This document shows, piece after piece, positions 11,529 through 24,075 of a stretch of 64,000 nucleotides of DNA. The stretch comes from Pezicula radicicola (taxonomy: Eukaryota; Ascomycota; Leotiomycetes; Helotiales; Dermateaceae), in assembly GCA_003008705.1 (NCBI GenBank), contig PDUO01000048.1, forward strand, positions 257,183 through 321,182. Reading direction: 5' to 3'. The notes beneath the pieces are model-generated. The model had not been told where the DNA came from. It did not search any database and worked only from the letters and a program-made list of their open reading frames with translations. The position numbers were made by a program, and so were the translations under genes. Within the stretch, counting starts at the first letter, position 1. Each line of letters starts with the position of its first letter.

Positions 11529-12474
11529 TGTATGCTCTGTCTCTTTCACAAATATTTTGAAGAGATACTATAACAACAGAAAAAGATATTCGGATTTGAA
11601 ATGATATGGCGCTAGTTCTTCTGAAGTCGGAACGTGGATCAGAGCGATCCAGATGTCTTCTGCCCTCACCCCCTTTGGCTGGTGGTGTGCGGGGTAGAGC
11701 ATGGACACTTAAGAGGGAACGGAATACCCAGGCAGATACTGTATGATAATTGTAATTGTCTAAGTTAAGTTAGTCATACTGTCTGCTTTGCCTTCGAAAT
11801 TTAGCTGTAAGCTAAATAAGAAGGTTATTCGAAGAGAAGAGAGCGCGGTGCACACGGCCTTTTATTATTCCGTTTCGGCCCAATCTTTAAGCTGAAAGCT
11901 TAGAGAGAAGGTTCTTCGACAAGAAAGAGAGGGCGAGGAGGAACGAATATAATTTAATTCACAAAGGTTCATAATTGCTAGTCCAATAACGAACAGCTTT
12001 CCTTTATGGATGTTTCAAATTGAGAGTTGGCTGAGCAGAGCCTGATGCGTACCCCACATGTAAAGTAAAGGATGTGATGATCGAGAGACCATCTGTCAGA
12101 GCCAAGAGCCACTGGAGATATGAAATGTATCGTCATGAAGACAGAACTGTAAGTTTAAAACGCCGGGGAAAGTATATGCAAATGGAGATACAGTAAGAAC
12201 TGGAGACCAATAGAATACCCTTGGATCTGGATTGCTGGAGACAGGTCCGTTCTGGACTTGACTAAGATCACACCAGTCAAATGCCATTGGCTAGATATTC
12301 TCATAGCTGATCTCATAGCGGCTTGCGGCCCGTTAACCCCGCTTAAAGCCGACGATTAGTGATATCTGTCCTTCGTCTTATACCTAGTAATAAAACGTCA
12401 CTAAAAGAATTTATATTTATTAGAACACCTCCTACAGCCCACCAACTAAGTTAGAACCAGCCAAACCTGTTAAT
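11529..12474. other. Intergenic and repeat-derived DNA upstream of the Zn2Cys6 regulator
   Basis: No gene supported. It contains CGAATATAATTTAATTC at 11944, shared with 29440, so part of it derives from the same dispersed element. The 5' flank of the regulator gene starts about 12300. Confidence 0.5.
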
Positions 12475-14974
12475 ATGAACAGAAGTCCAGATATCCTCAG
12501 TTCTAGTGCCCGGCATACGAAGAGCAGACGCATTGTATTAACGTGCGAAGAGTGCTTACGCAGGAAACAAAAGGTGAGTTTTTCTATAAATGCTGGATGC
12601 TAGACCCAAACAAGCAAACCCCCGTTGCTAACAGGAGGATGCTCTAGTGCGATCGTTTGAAGCCTTGTTCAAATTGCATTGCTCGTCAGGTGGAAAATCG
12701 GTGTATATATAATGACTTACCAAGGTGAGTCTCCAGGATACAATTCGTTCCACAAGGGGAGGGAAATAGGCAAACAGCTTTCTGGCTTAGCTTAGCTCTT
12801 TGCTACAATCCAATTTGATATGTTTCTCCCTATGACTACATCGCTGGGTGGATTTACGACCTGACATTTTCCTGAAGAAAGCTACAAAAGAACTCCCAGT
12901 CAACCTCGACAGTAGACCCAGCTGACAACGGGTCGCACGCGACTATAATCGTCGGACCTACAACGACAGAGGGACTAGATATATCCTCCTTTGGATATTC
13001 CAGAACAAACGCGCATAGTACTCTGTCTTCTTTGGTGAATGTGGGTATAACTCGACGATATGGATATATTATGCTAAGAAACTCGTAGCTGCAATCTCAG
13101 TTCAAGGACCTCAATCTTTTCCCAGACACAGTAGAATCGGATGCAGGTTTAACCTTGAAATCTCGGTATATGAGCCTGGTATCCCAGTTGCCAGATAAAT
13201 CATATACGAAGAGTCTTGTCACACTGTTCTTTGATAATGTAAATGATTGGCAATATTCTATACTAGATCGATATTTCTTTCAAACTCAACTGGAAAATTG
13301 GTGGAATTGTATTCCGGATATGATATTGGTCGGTCATCAAAAAGGCACGCGAAGTAATGATGACAAGTACTTCCCGGCGCTTTTGTTTCAAGTCGTTGCT
13401 CTTTCTCTACAGTTCCTTCCCCCCACGGCCGCTATCGACCTAGAATTTCTCAAGAATGGCAAGAGTCTTCATGCTCTGTCTGCGAAGTATAGTGATCTTG
13501 GCTGTACACTGATGGCGCTGCTTGGTCGGCATTTCCCCAAAATATCTTCAGTCCAGCATGACTTGTTGCGTTCAGCCTGGCTGAAAACCTCGGATCTGAT
13601 TCCTGAATCATGGCATACATTGAGTCAAGCAATCCGGTTAGAAATTTCCCTACTTTTTGCAATCTGTTCTAATAAATACTTAGACAAGCTCAAGAGATTG
13701 GCCTATATGAGGACAAAAAGGGTAACGAAGGACCGGACAGTGTGGCAGACAAGTTGTGCCAGATCTGGCATGATGAATATAGAAAAAGATTATGGCTTAA
13801 TTTGTTTATATGGGATATGTACGAATCTTAGAGCCGACCTCAACAAATGTAGTACTGTACTGATGATTATTATAGACAAATGGCAATGATGCTTGGACGA
13901 CCGACGACAATCGACACGAATGCATGTAAATTCACGCCACCCATGAATTGTTCCATGCCCGAGAATTTATCTGAAACAGTACCAGAACTACTCAAAGAAG
14001 GAGATGCACCATCCCCCTTTACCGAGCGTCTACTCCAATATCAACTTACGCTCCAAATCCTCAAAATGACCGCTATGGGAGCAAATCGTCCATTTCCTAG
14101 AGATCCATCTATTATCTCTACTTTACACCAAGAAGCACTCTCGTTCCTCAACTCGATACCTGCCACACTTCGGCATCAGAATCCGGACACAAGATGGGAT
14201 ACTGAATGTTCCTTTCTGCTCCATCAGCGCGAATTCCTTCTTTGTGGGACTCTCTTCTATCTATTAGCACTACATCGACCTCATAGTTCGACTATAAGCA
14301 AGAGCCGGGATGCAGCCTTGCAAGCTGCATTCATGATTCTAGAATCCCAGCAACGTCTATTTAAGCATGTTAGTCCACAGTATTACAAACTGCACAGCAT
14401 CACATTTTTCAACTTCGATGCTTCGGTACAGCTATCTGCTATATTGCTTTCTCAGCCAGCGCCAGAAGCTTTAACTGTGGAACGTGCTCTGCGTTGCATT
14501 GGCCTCTCAATAAACCTGCTAGAAGCCGTAGCTGGGCAATCTGCCTTAGCTAAGGCAGGTCTGCCTGTGGTACAAGCTCTATACCAGAGGTTACAAGCTA
14601 GTCTGCACGTGGATCATGAAGAAATCAGTCCTCTTTTGCCGGAATTGCCCTTGGACATCGTACTTACACCACGCCCTGATACCATGAGTAGTGGTGTCTC
14701 AGACAATACTATAATTGACAGTTTGTGGACATTTGATCATCATTCGACACAACTTTCTCTGAACTTTGGGTCAAGCTGGGATTCTTTTGGCGGTGAAGAG
14801 TGTAATTCACGTACTCTCCCCCTTGACTCTATGGCTGATCACGCAACTTTGCCGTACTTGCCAGGACAAGGTGTTTCTGCGAATGGGTTCGTGAATGGCA
14901 GTTCTGGAACTGATCTGCTGGCTCAGATGGACGTATCTACAGATGAACATTTTCCTCATTGGTATATAGACTAA
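12475..14974 (+). CDS. Zn2Cys6 transcription factor with fungal-specific middle domain
   Basis: Exons 12475-12573, 12648-12724, 12878-13034, 13101-13636, 13684-13818, 13876-14974 give 700 aa. The binuclear zinc cluster is at Cys24, 27, 34, 40, 43 and 52 (C-x2-C-x6-C-x5-C-x2-C-x8-C) and is split by the first intron. A serine/threonine-rich linker follows. The fungal-specific domain runs from about residue 130, with QAQEIGLYED and WDIQMAMMLGRPTTI as the typical core, interrupted by two introns of 47 and 57 nt. The C-terminus is acidic and polar, a likely activation region. It faces the short-chain dehydrogenase gene tail-to-tail with 106 bp between stops, so the two do not share a promoter. The third-exon acceptor (12877/12878) is the least certain junction. 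Confidence 0.9.
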
Positions 14975-15080
14975 GACAAGAGGTATTGAGTTTCTCGCCC
15001 CGACTGGCGAGAAGAATTGTTAGATATTCTTTGCAAAGCAGCAGCTAATATGGCGGCGGTATTTTAAGATTGGAGGTAAC

Positions 15081-16067
15081 CTAAGTCCCCGGAGAAAATC
15101 CTGTGCTAGAGCTAATCTCTTCCCAATCATCTAGCAGCTTCAGTATATCAATGCACTTCTTCCTCATCTGTGCCACTGCATCAGCACCAAGTGGCAACTT
15201 TGCTGGGAATCCCTTTCCCGCAGCTTTGCCTTCTTTCTTGACAATATCAATGATAATCTCAACCGCTTTGTGAGGGTCGCCTTGTTGCTGGCCGCTGTAA
15301 CCTTTCGCACCTCCTATTACAGCATTGGAAAGAGGTTTGTACTCTTGGAATTTGCTGTCGACAGACTTTATATTGTCAGGTGAGAGTAAAGCAGTGCGGA
15401 ACATGCCTGGTTCGACGATCAAGGACTTGATGCCAAATGACTCAGTCTCGGCTTGAAAAGACTCCACAACGACTAGATTCAGTACCCGTCAGCGATCTGT
15501 ATGACAATGAATTCCATAGGGCATGGCAGTTGGCATAACGCACTTTCAAGGGCTGCCTTAGAGCTGCAGTAAGCTCCTGCAACAGCATCACCTTTCCATC
15601 CTGCCATGGATCCAATGAAGACAACGACGCCCGACTTCTTTTCTCGAAAATGGGGCATTAAAGAGCGTGTTACATTAATGGTGCCAAACAAATTGGTGTT
15701 AAGTTGGGCAAGCCATCGATCATGCCTTTACACATATAGTCAGTAGAAGTATCTTTTGATACCAGACAAATTGAACCATTTACATCATTTCCTCAATTGT
15801 ACCCAACTCTGTATATCCTGCGTTGTTCACAAGTACATCAATGTGTCCATAGATGGCAAGAGCATCTTTTATGCAGCTGTCCAGTTGCTCCTGGCTTGCG
15901 ATGATATCTAGCTGAAGTATCTGAGCTCCAATCGCCCTAAGGGTTTCGAGCTTTGAAACATTTCGTGCCGTTGCAATGATCTTGTCTCCTCTGGCAAGAA
16001 TACTGTGGACGAATGCTTCTCCGAAGCCTGAAGAGCAGCCAGTAACCAGCCAGACAAGTTGGGTCAT
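15081..16067 (-). CDS. Classical short-chain dehydrogenase/reductase
   Basis: NAD(P)-dependent oxidoreductase, 285 aa. Exons on the minus strand: 16067-15784, 15725-15544, 15472-15081. The cofactor motif TGCSSGFG spans residues 9-16, NNAG is at 81-84, and the catalytic residues are Ser134 (FIGSMAG), Tyr147 and Lys151 (YCSSK). The arginine in TARN at the end of the second strand favours NADP(H), by family rule. Length and motifs are complete. The closest general type is the fungal SDR group often annotated as retinol dehydrogenase- or oxidoreductase-like; the substrate cannot be read from sequence. It converges with the Zn2Cys6 regulator and may be its target, which is inference only. Confidence 0.9.
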
Positions 16068-17060
16068 GGTTCGAAGTTGATGAATCTTGATTGTATACCT
16101 CTGGTTTTCCTTCTCTTACTTCTTGTTAGGAGGAAGATGCTGCGATCATCAGATATATATATATATATAATTTCAACATATAGACAGGTTTTAAAGCAGT
16201 CATGCTAAACAATCCCGAAATCCGAAGGCGCTAATCATTTCGGATTGCGAACACTGGAGTGGGAAAGTATTAGCAAATTGAAAAAGCCCCACGACAGTGT
16301 GGTAAATGCAATATCGGCCGAAACAAAGTGTTAAGGGGTAACTGCTCCTTTTAAAGCATAGCGATGGATTCTCTATTTTGGTGCTTTGCAGACTGATGCC
16401 ATATCGGCCGAAACCCCATGCATCGGATATCGCTTCGGAGGATGCAGAGGAACGCACGAACGACCAGCCACTGGGAGCGGGTACAGAGGTAGTCTCCCGG
16501 AGCCTTACATAATTGATGACGTCCGATATTATCTTCAACAAATCATGAGTGTCAAGGATGGGTAGTTTGAGAGTTCAACAATTGACCTACTTCTTTATCG
16601 TCTCCCCTAAAGACTGAAAACTTAGACTTGTATATATTTGTTCTAATATCTGCTCTAAGATTGTCTATATTAGAGCCCCTCTAATTATAAGAAAATAGTA
16701 GGTACTGTCACGGGGCGAATATAAAGTATATAGTACAAAGGCTCGATTATATTATAAGAAGAATTAACTAAGGACAGAAGAAGATCTCTAAGAGAGAGTT
16801 TACTAAAGAAGAGATTTTATATATAGGTCTATATTATCTAATTATATATAAAAGTATATATATAGGTATTATAGCGCTAAGTATAAATATTAGGTATAAT
16901 CTATTATAAACTCTTTAAAACTATATAAAATTATTAATTAACTACTATTAAAGTATAGTATTATATATATTTAAGTATAACGTCTTATAGTAGACAAGAG
17001 TTAAATAAGTGCTTAATAGATTAGTATATACTTATATACATTAAAGTCGAATTTTACTAG
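16068..17060. other. SDR 5' flank then AT-rich repeat-derived block
   Basis: 16155-16169 is an (AT)n run. From about 16600 the DNA is extremely AT-rich with scattered TATATA and no coding frame, consistent with a mutated transposon. TGTCACGGGGCGAATATAAAG at 16706 looks like a possible element end, but I found no partner for it. Confidence 0.45.
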
Positions 17061-18339
17061 ATTTAGTAAGTCGTTGGCTGCGGCTCTTACAAACAGGGAT
17101 CTAGAATCGGCCCCTGCCTTACTCTTTCCAATTTTAGCCGAGGAGCCCAAACGGGTCACCCCTCTCCACCGTGGGCTCACCTCCTTAGCTCACTTGCTCA
17201 CCGTGGCTCAGGTCTGGCTCACCCACAGCTCAGGCTATAGCAGCAACAGCTCAGGTTCAAAGACGGAAATGGAAAATGCTCCTGTCGAGATTCCGATATC
17301 GAACTACCTGTTATTCTCTTCAGAACCCACATCTAGAACTCTTCGAGGCAGTGGCGATAATTCGTGAGGCATGCATTTATAATGCTCGACACACTATTTC
17401 AATCGACTTTGGATAAAGCATTCTCAATGTCTAATGCTGGATTGATATGGCTTCGATGTTAGAGAAACTAATGAACATAAAAAGTGGAGCACATACCTGA
17501 GTCTGTAGAACTCTAACTCGTCGACTAGGGAATCAATATCGCTCCCCAGTAACACCTGAAGGGTACTTGGGTTGATCTCATGATTACGAACTCGTATTTG
17601 TGCTTCAAAATATTTCCATCAATGATCACTGTCCTTATTACTTCCGGTTGGACGCAAATCATGCAATTTAGTCCGCTGACTTTTTACTCCGTATACCTGT
17701 ATAGATCATAGAGCATGCCAGGCATCCTCGCCGCCCTGAAACCTCCAATGACTCTATCGAGCCTTTAAAATCCTTTTGACGAAGACCTAGGCAGATATCA
17801 CACAAGACTTTGAGCCCTTATCCGCCATAGTAGCTCTGGCAAATCAAACGTAATACCGGTATTAATTTGAGATATGCGAGATCCCGCCAGGTGGGACAGT
17901 AAAATAGTCACGTTACATCTGTGCAATATCTAATTGACAACTTAAGTACGTATTAGATATGATGGTCGAGAGAGTGATGATGGTTGTCGGAATGAGGGTT
18001 AGGGTTCTAGACCAATCTAGTCTTACAATAGTACAGAAGGCATCAACAGGATCAGTACTATCAGTAATGTATGGAAAACCCGATAATAAGGTTGTTTCCA
18101 GTTCGTGGCCTCATGGGACGGAGGATGTACGAGGGTGGCTTGCCGATGAGCGTTAATCATTTGAGCGCGCCCGCAATGCACCCCCAAGGCATGGCGCTCC
18201 AATTAGCGAGCGGCTCAAGTTGCTTTTGCAGTATATGGAGTAAGGATGAGGCAACATCCAGAAGTATTACCTACGAAGTATTTCTCAAGGTGGTCAGTTG
18301 GGGCTCTGCCACCAACCAAATCATTCTGCCCAGACAAAA
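17061..18339. other. Intergenic, no supported gene
   Basis: Base composition returns to normal, but frames are short and not protein-like. A string of CTCA-rich repeats (GGGCTCACCTCC, GCTCACTTGCTCACC, GGCTCAGG) lies at 17175-17250. Confidence 0.4.
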
Positions 18340-18993
18340 ATGACAATGGCTAGTGAAGGTGTACTACGATTTATATACTGTACTTTGCGGCTTGAGACTT
18401 TCAACTTTCAAACCTTGGCTTTATTTTTGTATACCCCTTTCTGTACGGCAATGGTACTTATCGCATACATACAACGCCGCCGATACAGGAAGTCATCTGA
18501 ACGGTACTCAATGCTCCACCGAGAAGTTAAACGATAGAAACAACGCTCGAGCCTGGAGCCTGAAGCGACAGATCTCCTCGAACAGATAAAGAATCTCATC
18601 GCAGTCACTACCTCACTTGATGACCTAGCAATTACAGAACGGCGGTTTTCTACGCACTTAAACCCCTTATTGGAAGCTGATCTGATTCACTTGCACTCCG
18701 TCTGCGGTAGTACGGCTGCCTTGACACAAGAGTTTATCGAATTTATCGAAACCCTTCCCTCTAGCCCAGAGGATCTCGTTCGGGAGAGGGAGGTAATCAG
18801 CTACGCAACTCTTGAGAGCTGACTCGGGAGCCAACCCTGGTACAACGACACATATGAGGCCTTGAAGCTTCGAACTGAAGTCCTTCAAGTCTTGCTCTCG
18901 CCTATCAACTTGCTGCAGTGGCGTACCAAAAATCACTTGCACAGTTTAGTCACAATTACAACAATTGTTAAAATCTCTCATAATTCAGATTGA
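18340..18993 (+). pseudogene. Broken gene of unknown family, two in-frame stops
   Basis: One frame of 218 codons is interrupted only by TAG at 18535 and TGA at 18820 and otherwise reads like protein. It starts MTMASEGVLRF, has a hydrophobic stretch (LALFLYTPFCTAMVLIAYIQ), a basic run RRRYRKSS, then an acidic helical part (DLLEQIKNLIAVTTSLDDLA, EFIEFIETLPSSPEDLVRERE) and ends HNSD. A codon change at each stop (CAG or TGG to TAG, CGA to TGA) would fit C-to-T mutation. I do not recognise the family. The opposite-strand reading frame here is probably a shadow. Confidence 0.4.
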
Positions 18994-19575
18994 GCGATTG
19001 TGTGTTCAGGCAACCAAAACAAACAGCTCAAGTTACACGCCATTACTGTATCACCAGACAACTTCTCGTATAGCAGCCTACTGTACTGCGCCTCCACAAT
19101 ACACAACAGACCTACTATGACGACGCATTCGCCAATTCCCGAATTGGCCAATTAGAACTTAATTGGCGACCATGTAACGTATTAGTCAACTCGGCAAAAC
19201 AATATTCCTTGCCTCAAGCACCTTACATCTATACTATTCAATTCAATTATTTGCACCTGATATTGATTTAAGCAGGGCTTATTTGATTAAAATTTGAGGT
19301 AGAGCATTAGTGCTATACAAAAAGTAAGTAGAAAGGCTTTAAAGGCTGTAAAACAGAAGGCTTCTGACTTGGCATCTTCCACATGACAAATGATTTGTTA
19401 GGCAGCCAATTTCAAGAAATTACTCGAGATCTTTGTGCAACAGGTCTTGTGGAAGACTGTGGAGGGAGGATGTATATAAACATGAATCTGCGTTTGCGGA
19501 GCAGAACGAAAGACACTGAAAGTTACGAAGATCAGATTTTACCACTTTTCACTTTGCTGAAAAAGGAATCCGACA

Positions 19576-20673
19576 ATGTCAATATTCGTACTTGCAAAAT
19601 GGCTACTTGCTATTATGCCGCTAGCAAGTGCCATCATCCTACCACCACTCACCGGGCATCTCCCAGTAGGAACGATCACTCTGGAATTGAACGACCCCTC
19701 CACCCTACGAGATCTCATGATTTCCATCTTCTACCCTACCACGTCTTCATGCAACTATCCCCTTGCACCTTCGTTCCCTAACGCAACAGCAGAGTTTTAC
19801 GACAATCTGGTCGGGCTTCCAATCGGCACGTTGGAGACTGTTTATTCTCGAGCCAATCTCGGTGCCCCACTGCGTTCCACAAATTTCCCAATCTTGCTAT
19901 TTTCAACAGGAGCCGGTTCTTCCAGATTGCTGTATACTGCACTTGCAGAAGATATAGCGAGTTTGGGATACGTTGTTGTGACGGTGGATCATCCTGGGGA
20001 GGGTACGATCATCGAGTACCCGGACGGTCGAGTAGATATTAGCACCACTCCGGATCCTGTAAACATCACTTTGGACTACTACATTCCTTTCGTGGAGAAT
20101 CGAACAATTGATTTGATTTTTGTGCTTGATGAGCTCTCTAATTCATCCGTCATCAACCAGCTTCCGGGTATGCCACGCAGAAAAGCGCTCGACACGAAAT
20201 GCGTCGGAGTCTTCGGACATTCCCTGGGAGGTGCAGTTGCTGCGACAGTTATGTCAAGGGATTATCGCTTTGTTGCAGGCATCAATCTCGATGGATCGAT
20301 TGAAGGCGCGGTCGTGCAGACTGGTCTCTGGAATCCCTTCTTCATAATGAGTAGCGAGATCCACAATCGTACTAACGATGCTACATGGTCGGAGATCTGG
20401 GGGAATTTGAGAGGGTACAAGAGGGAAGTAAGCGTGAAAGGCAGTCTCCACAGTAGCTTTTCCGATTTGTTGACTTTGGCGGATGATGTTGGGGCTCTCT
20501 TGCCAGCTGATACTCCAATTGCTGAGGTGGTTGGGACGATAAATGGAACGAGAATGCTGATTATCGAGAGCGCTTATATCGGAAGCTTCTTTAACAGGTT
20601 TTTGAAAGGGGGACGCGGAAAACTCCTTGATGGACCTAGTCCACAATTTCCAGAGGTATCCTTCGAGGATTAA
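19576..20673 (+). CDS. Secreted PAF-acetylhydrolase-like alpha/beta hydrolase
   Basis: Single-exon 365-aa serine esterase related to platelet-activating-factor acetylhydrolase; the family removes short or oxidised acyl chains from phospholipids. Residues 1-19 (MSIFVLAKWLLAIMPLASA) are a signal peptide. The nucleophile elbow GHSLGG puts Ser216 at the centre. Asp239 (NLDGS) and His292 (LHSSFSD) complete a plausible triad with typical spacing. Other family marks are STGAGSSR (oxyanion region), VDHPGE and the terminal GPSPQFPEV. Several N-x-S/T sites fit secretion. The start is preferred over the overlapping upstream frame because it opens the signal peptide. The true substrate is unknown; fungal members are often simply secreted lipases or esterases. 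Confidence 0.9.
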   Translation: MSIFVLAKWLLAIMPLASAIILPPLTGHLPVGTITLELNDPSTLRDLMISIFYPTTSSCNYPLAPSFPNATAEFYDNLVGLPIGTLETVYSRANLGAPLRSTNFPILLFSTGAGSSRLLYTALAEDIASLGYVVVTVDHPGEGTIIEYPDGRVDISTTPDPVNITLDYYIPFVENRTIDLIFVLDELSNSSVINQLPGMPRRKALDTKCVGVFGHSLGGAVAATVMSRDYRFVAGINLDGSIEGAVVQTGLWNPFFIMSSEIHNRTNDATWSEIWGNLRGYKREVSVKGSLHSSFSDLLTLADDVGALLPADTPIAEVVGTINGTRMLIIESAYIGSFFNRFLKGGRGKLLDGPSPQFPEVSFED

Positions 20674-21728
20674 AGGCAGCGTTTCAGCACCCGTAGAACG
20701 ACACGGTTCCTCGATAACCTTATGTCCACCACTACTTTTAAATATAGATCTCCAAATCCATCAGAGCTCTTATATTAATATTGTCACAAATAGCAGCAGT
20801 GAGAAGGTGACCGCAGCTGCAAGTGAGATACTTTGTCCTTGCATCTTACTTGTGATTTTTATCTTGTACTCCCAGAGTGATTGTCCCTGCCTCCCTTAGA
20901 TCTCGAGCCTCGTTGGTTCCCATGTACCTCGCCCATACATGTCCTCCAGAGTATCGGAGGAACATGGTTACATCGCAAGTGGTAGGGAAGGAGATCATTT
21001 GAATTTATGAAGGATGGTCTGTCGGTCGGGGAGGCTTTATCCTGAACGCTTCAGATGCATAGCCTCGTAGCTTTGGACTTGCTGTTACCCATCCCACCTC
21101 CGCCCCACGCCACGATGGAAAGAAACATGTCGCCGATGACGCATGTGGACTGTTGACTCGGGAGTGGCGTGCGGGTGTTGGATCGGGATATCTTGCGCGA
21201 TTTCGGGAGCGTTCTACTATAAAAGATTGGAGTTCTCCTCGCACACCTCCGTTTTGAGACGCCTTAACATGTCGATTTCATCAAAGTTCTATTGCGTTGT
21301 CTTGGGTCCATTTACTTCAAATGAATATTAACTACTCCTTAGGTTTTTGTAGACGACATTGTCCCTGCTATTCTTCTGCAGCACTAAGCTTCTTATTTGA
21401 CAATTTAATTACTTACTAGTCACCCAAATTGTGCTCAGCTGTCCTGTACGCACCCAATAATTTAAACTAAATTGCTTAATGCACCCCCCCCCCAAACAGC
21501 AAATGCCCCTCCACGCCGGCGTTTGCCCCACGTTGGAAGTGGACGCAGTGGTGGGGAAAGCTCCGAAGCTCTCTCTTCGCAACAATTCTTGCGGTGATAT
21601 ATAAAGCTCCGACACAACGAGATAGGTATCGGATTTCCATTTGAATCTCTTAATCTTTCTCTCCCCCTCTACTTCTCTTGTTCGACCAAACTTCAAAGTG
21701 AATAGAGCCCACAATCCTAACAGCAGCC
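20674..21728. other. Intergenic between hydrolase and FAH-family gene
   Basis: No supported gene. A short C-rich tract occurs at 21483-21491. The region 21600-21728 is pyrimidine-rich (CTTTCTCTCCCCCTCTACTT), typical of a fungal promoter just before the FAH-family start. Confidence 0.5.
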
Positions 21729-22847
21729 ATGTCCATCCCATCTTTCAAGCGTACGTACCCCGCATCTCTTATGAGAAGCAAGCCATAACCACCCTCCAGG
21801 TCTTGTACGCTTTATTCCAAAGTCAGGAAGCGATATCCTTATTGGACAACCAACAGATGAGAGTCTCGATGTTGGTGCAGCAATTGTTGAGGACAAAGAG
21901 GTTACTGTAACCGTCTTTAGCGGATCTTCAGTTCTTTCGCCGGGAGAGCCAACTGATAAGACTATTCCGATTGGGAAGCTTCTCTCCCCTCTTTCCGAAA
22001 GCGAAGTTGGCACAATTCGCTGTATTGGACTTAACGTAAGATTTAGCCCTTCAGTGGATGTTTGCAACATAAAGAAATTCCCCATTTTGCTAACACCATT
22101 TCCACAGTATGTCCAACATGCTCAAGAAGTGAAGATGGCCATCCCAACCATTCCGACTGTATTCATGAAACCCTCAACCTCCCTTGCAGACCCCTACCCA
22201 GCTCCAACCATCATCCCGAAATTCGCCGTAAATGACGACTGCTGTGATTACGAAAGCGAGCTTGTTATTGTCATTGGGAAGAAATGTAAGGATGTGAGCG
22301 AGGAAGAGGCGCTGGATTATGTTTTGGGTTATACAGCGGCAAATGATGTCAGTAGTCGGGCGAGTCAATTTGCACAGAGTCAGTGGTGCTTTAGTAAGGG
22401 CTTCGATGGCGCTTGTCCTATCGGTATGTTCTGGGAAAGTTTTTGAGGATTGGTGCAAATGAAGAGACTGATTGTGAATCACCTAGGTCCCGTATTGGTA
22501 TCAAAGGAGTTAATTCCTGATCCTGCAAAGCTGCGAGTGAGGGGGTTGAAGAATGGAAAGGTGCTGCAGAACTGTGGTGCCGAGTAAGTCTTAACTCAAT
22601 ATTCTTTGACTGCTCTTCAATAGCTGATGATTTATCTAGCGATCTTATCTTCTCCGTTCCCAAGATCGTCTCATTTCTTTCTCAAGGAACGACTCTTATT
22701 CCAGGCACAATAATCCTGACTGGAACACCCGCAGGTGTTGGCAACAGCTTCACACCAAAGGAGTACCTCCGAGAGGGCGATTCGTTTGCGGTTGAGATTC
22801 TACCTCATATTGGTACTCTGTTAACGAAGTTTGAGTTCCAGAAGTAA
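21729..22847 (+). CDS. Fumarylacetoacetate hydrolase (FAH) family protein
   Basis: Cytosolic or mitochondrial metal-dependent C-C hydrolase, isomerase or decarboxylase of the FAH superfamily. Exons 21729-21750, 21800-22035, 22108-22423, 22487-22583, 22640-22847 give 292 aa. The first exon codes only seven residues plus one base (MSIPSFK). Recognisable blocks are the N-terminal RLVRFIPKSG, RCIGLNYVQHAQEVKM, the metal-ligand region DYESEL, the GYTAANDVSSR signature, FSKGFDGACPIGP, and IILTGTPAGVG near the C-terminus. All family blocks are present and in order. Relatives include acylpyruvate hydrolase and oxaloacetate decarboxylase, so the reaction is not fixed by homology; this is not the full-length tyrosine-pathway FAH, which is about 420 aa. 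Confidence 0.92.
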
Positions 22848-22972
22848 ATCACGTTAGAATAGATTCCGATAGACTATCTATAGATACTGTACTTTCTACC
22901 GTAAATCGCAGTCCCTGCTACCTGACTGTATTTGAGAACTGAAATAACAGTCGCATAATTTCGTACTGTACT

Positions 22973-23154
22973 TGTTGGAATATATAGTCAGAGTTATATA
23001 GTTAGTTATATAGCCTAGTCACAAGACCTGTTTCAACTATATAGGCAGAGCGATCCTTACGATCCTCTGCCTTCTACACACAATCTATACAACTACAGAA
23101 TCGACCCCATATTACGGACCTACGGAATATATTCCTTAACCTGTGCTACCGACA
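22973..23154. mobile_element. Solo LTR with 5-bp target duplication
   Basis: A 182-bp unit starts TGTTGGAATATA and ends GCTACCGACA, so it has TG...CA termini. It is flanked directly by GTACT on both sides (22968-22972 and 23155-23159). This is the footprint of an LTR retrotransposon that recombined between its two LTRs. The unit shares no obvious similarity with the LTRs of the element at 30678-31644. Confidence 0.75.
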
Positions 23155-23159
23155 GTACT

Positions 23160-24019
23160 AAATTAACTTACCCCAACCTAAGTGACTTACTTATTTGAAC
23201 AACTCATTTGTTCAGGCATTGGATTTAAAGCTTGTGACATACACCATCTAAAAATGCCAAAACTGTATCTACTACGTAAACAATTATATTCGCCTTCAAT
23301 TATTCGCTCTTAAAAAGACTTCCATATAAAGTAGATATAGGGTAGTCAAGTGAAGCTTACGTGCATTCATTACGGAAAAGCTTTGGATATGTTTTAATTC
23401 CCAGGCACCTAATCGCCCCGTTTTCATTGGTGTACTTTAGGCACATCCTCTGTCTTAATAAATGATTAGAAGAAGAAATATAGAACAAAGTAGACTAACT
23501 AACCCTATAGAAAAGAATATGAGAGTTTGCAGTTTGGTTGTAATTATTAATATTATTCTCGGTGTTAAAAGATGTCTAGATAATACTCCAGCTCGTTTTG
23601 GGAAGATAAAGGAGGACAACAAGTGACCATGACAGAGCTGCGAAACTTGGAGTTTAGAAGGTGAGGTTGAAGAAGAGAAGAGTCGAGGGATAAGGTTTTA
23701 AAGTCGGTATTTGAGAACTCACTGTCTAGTGTAATTTTTCTAGTCTTATTATTATATTAGTTCTATATAGACTATTTAAATAACTCTATTATATTCTATC
23801 AAAAAATATAATGATTAAACATTACAAACCTATACAATTAGTACAATGCATGTACAAAGGAGGTGAATAAGAGCTACACTTTATCTGCTCTAAAGTGATT
23901 AAATTGTGTGTAGTTGTGACGGACTAGACGAATGTCTCATTTCCCATGGCGGCCCAGCTAAATAGAGGATAGATGTTCCGATCCAAATAACTCAACCTCT
24001 TGTATTTAGTCGAGCTTTG
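23160..24019. other. Intergenic, partly AT-rich
   Basis: Two or three degenerate minisatellite units (CTAAGTGACTTACTTATTTG...) at about 23175-23215; otherwise no gene or clear element. AT-rich around 23730-23850. Confidence 0.4.
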
Positions 24020-24075
24020 CTTCTTAGAAGGAGGTACAACAGAGAAGAAGATTGTTTCCCGGGGGGCATTAGATA
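24020..24075 (+). repeat. Dispersed transposon fragment, copy 2
   Basis: CTTCTTAGAAGGAGGTACAA followed by CAGAGAAGAAG and a CCCGGGGGG run matches copy 1 (10402) and the reverse complement of copy 3 (end at 29712). Similarity stops after about 55 bp. Confidence 0.6.

Noticed and set aside
18667..18942. 91-codon minus-strand frame
   Set aside because: The plus strand at the same place reads more convincingly as a decayed protein with balanced composition; the minus frame has no start context or homology I recognise.
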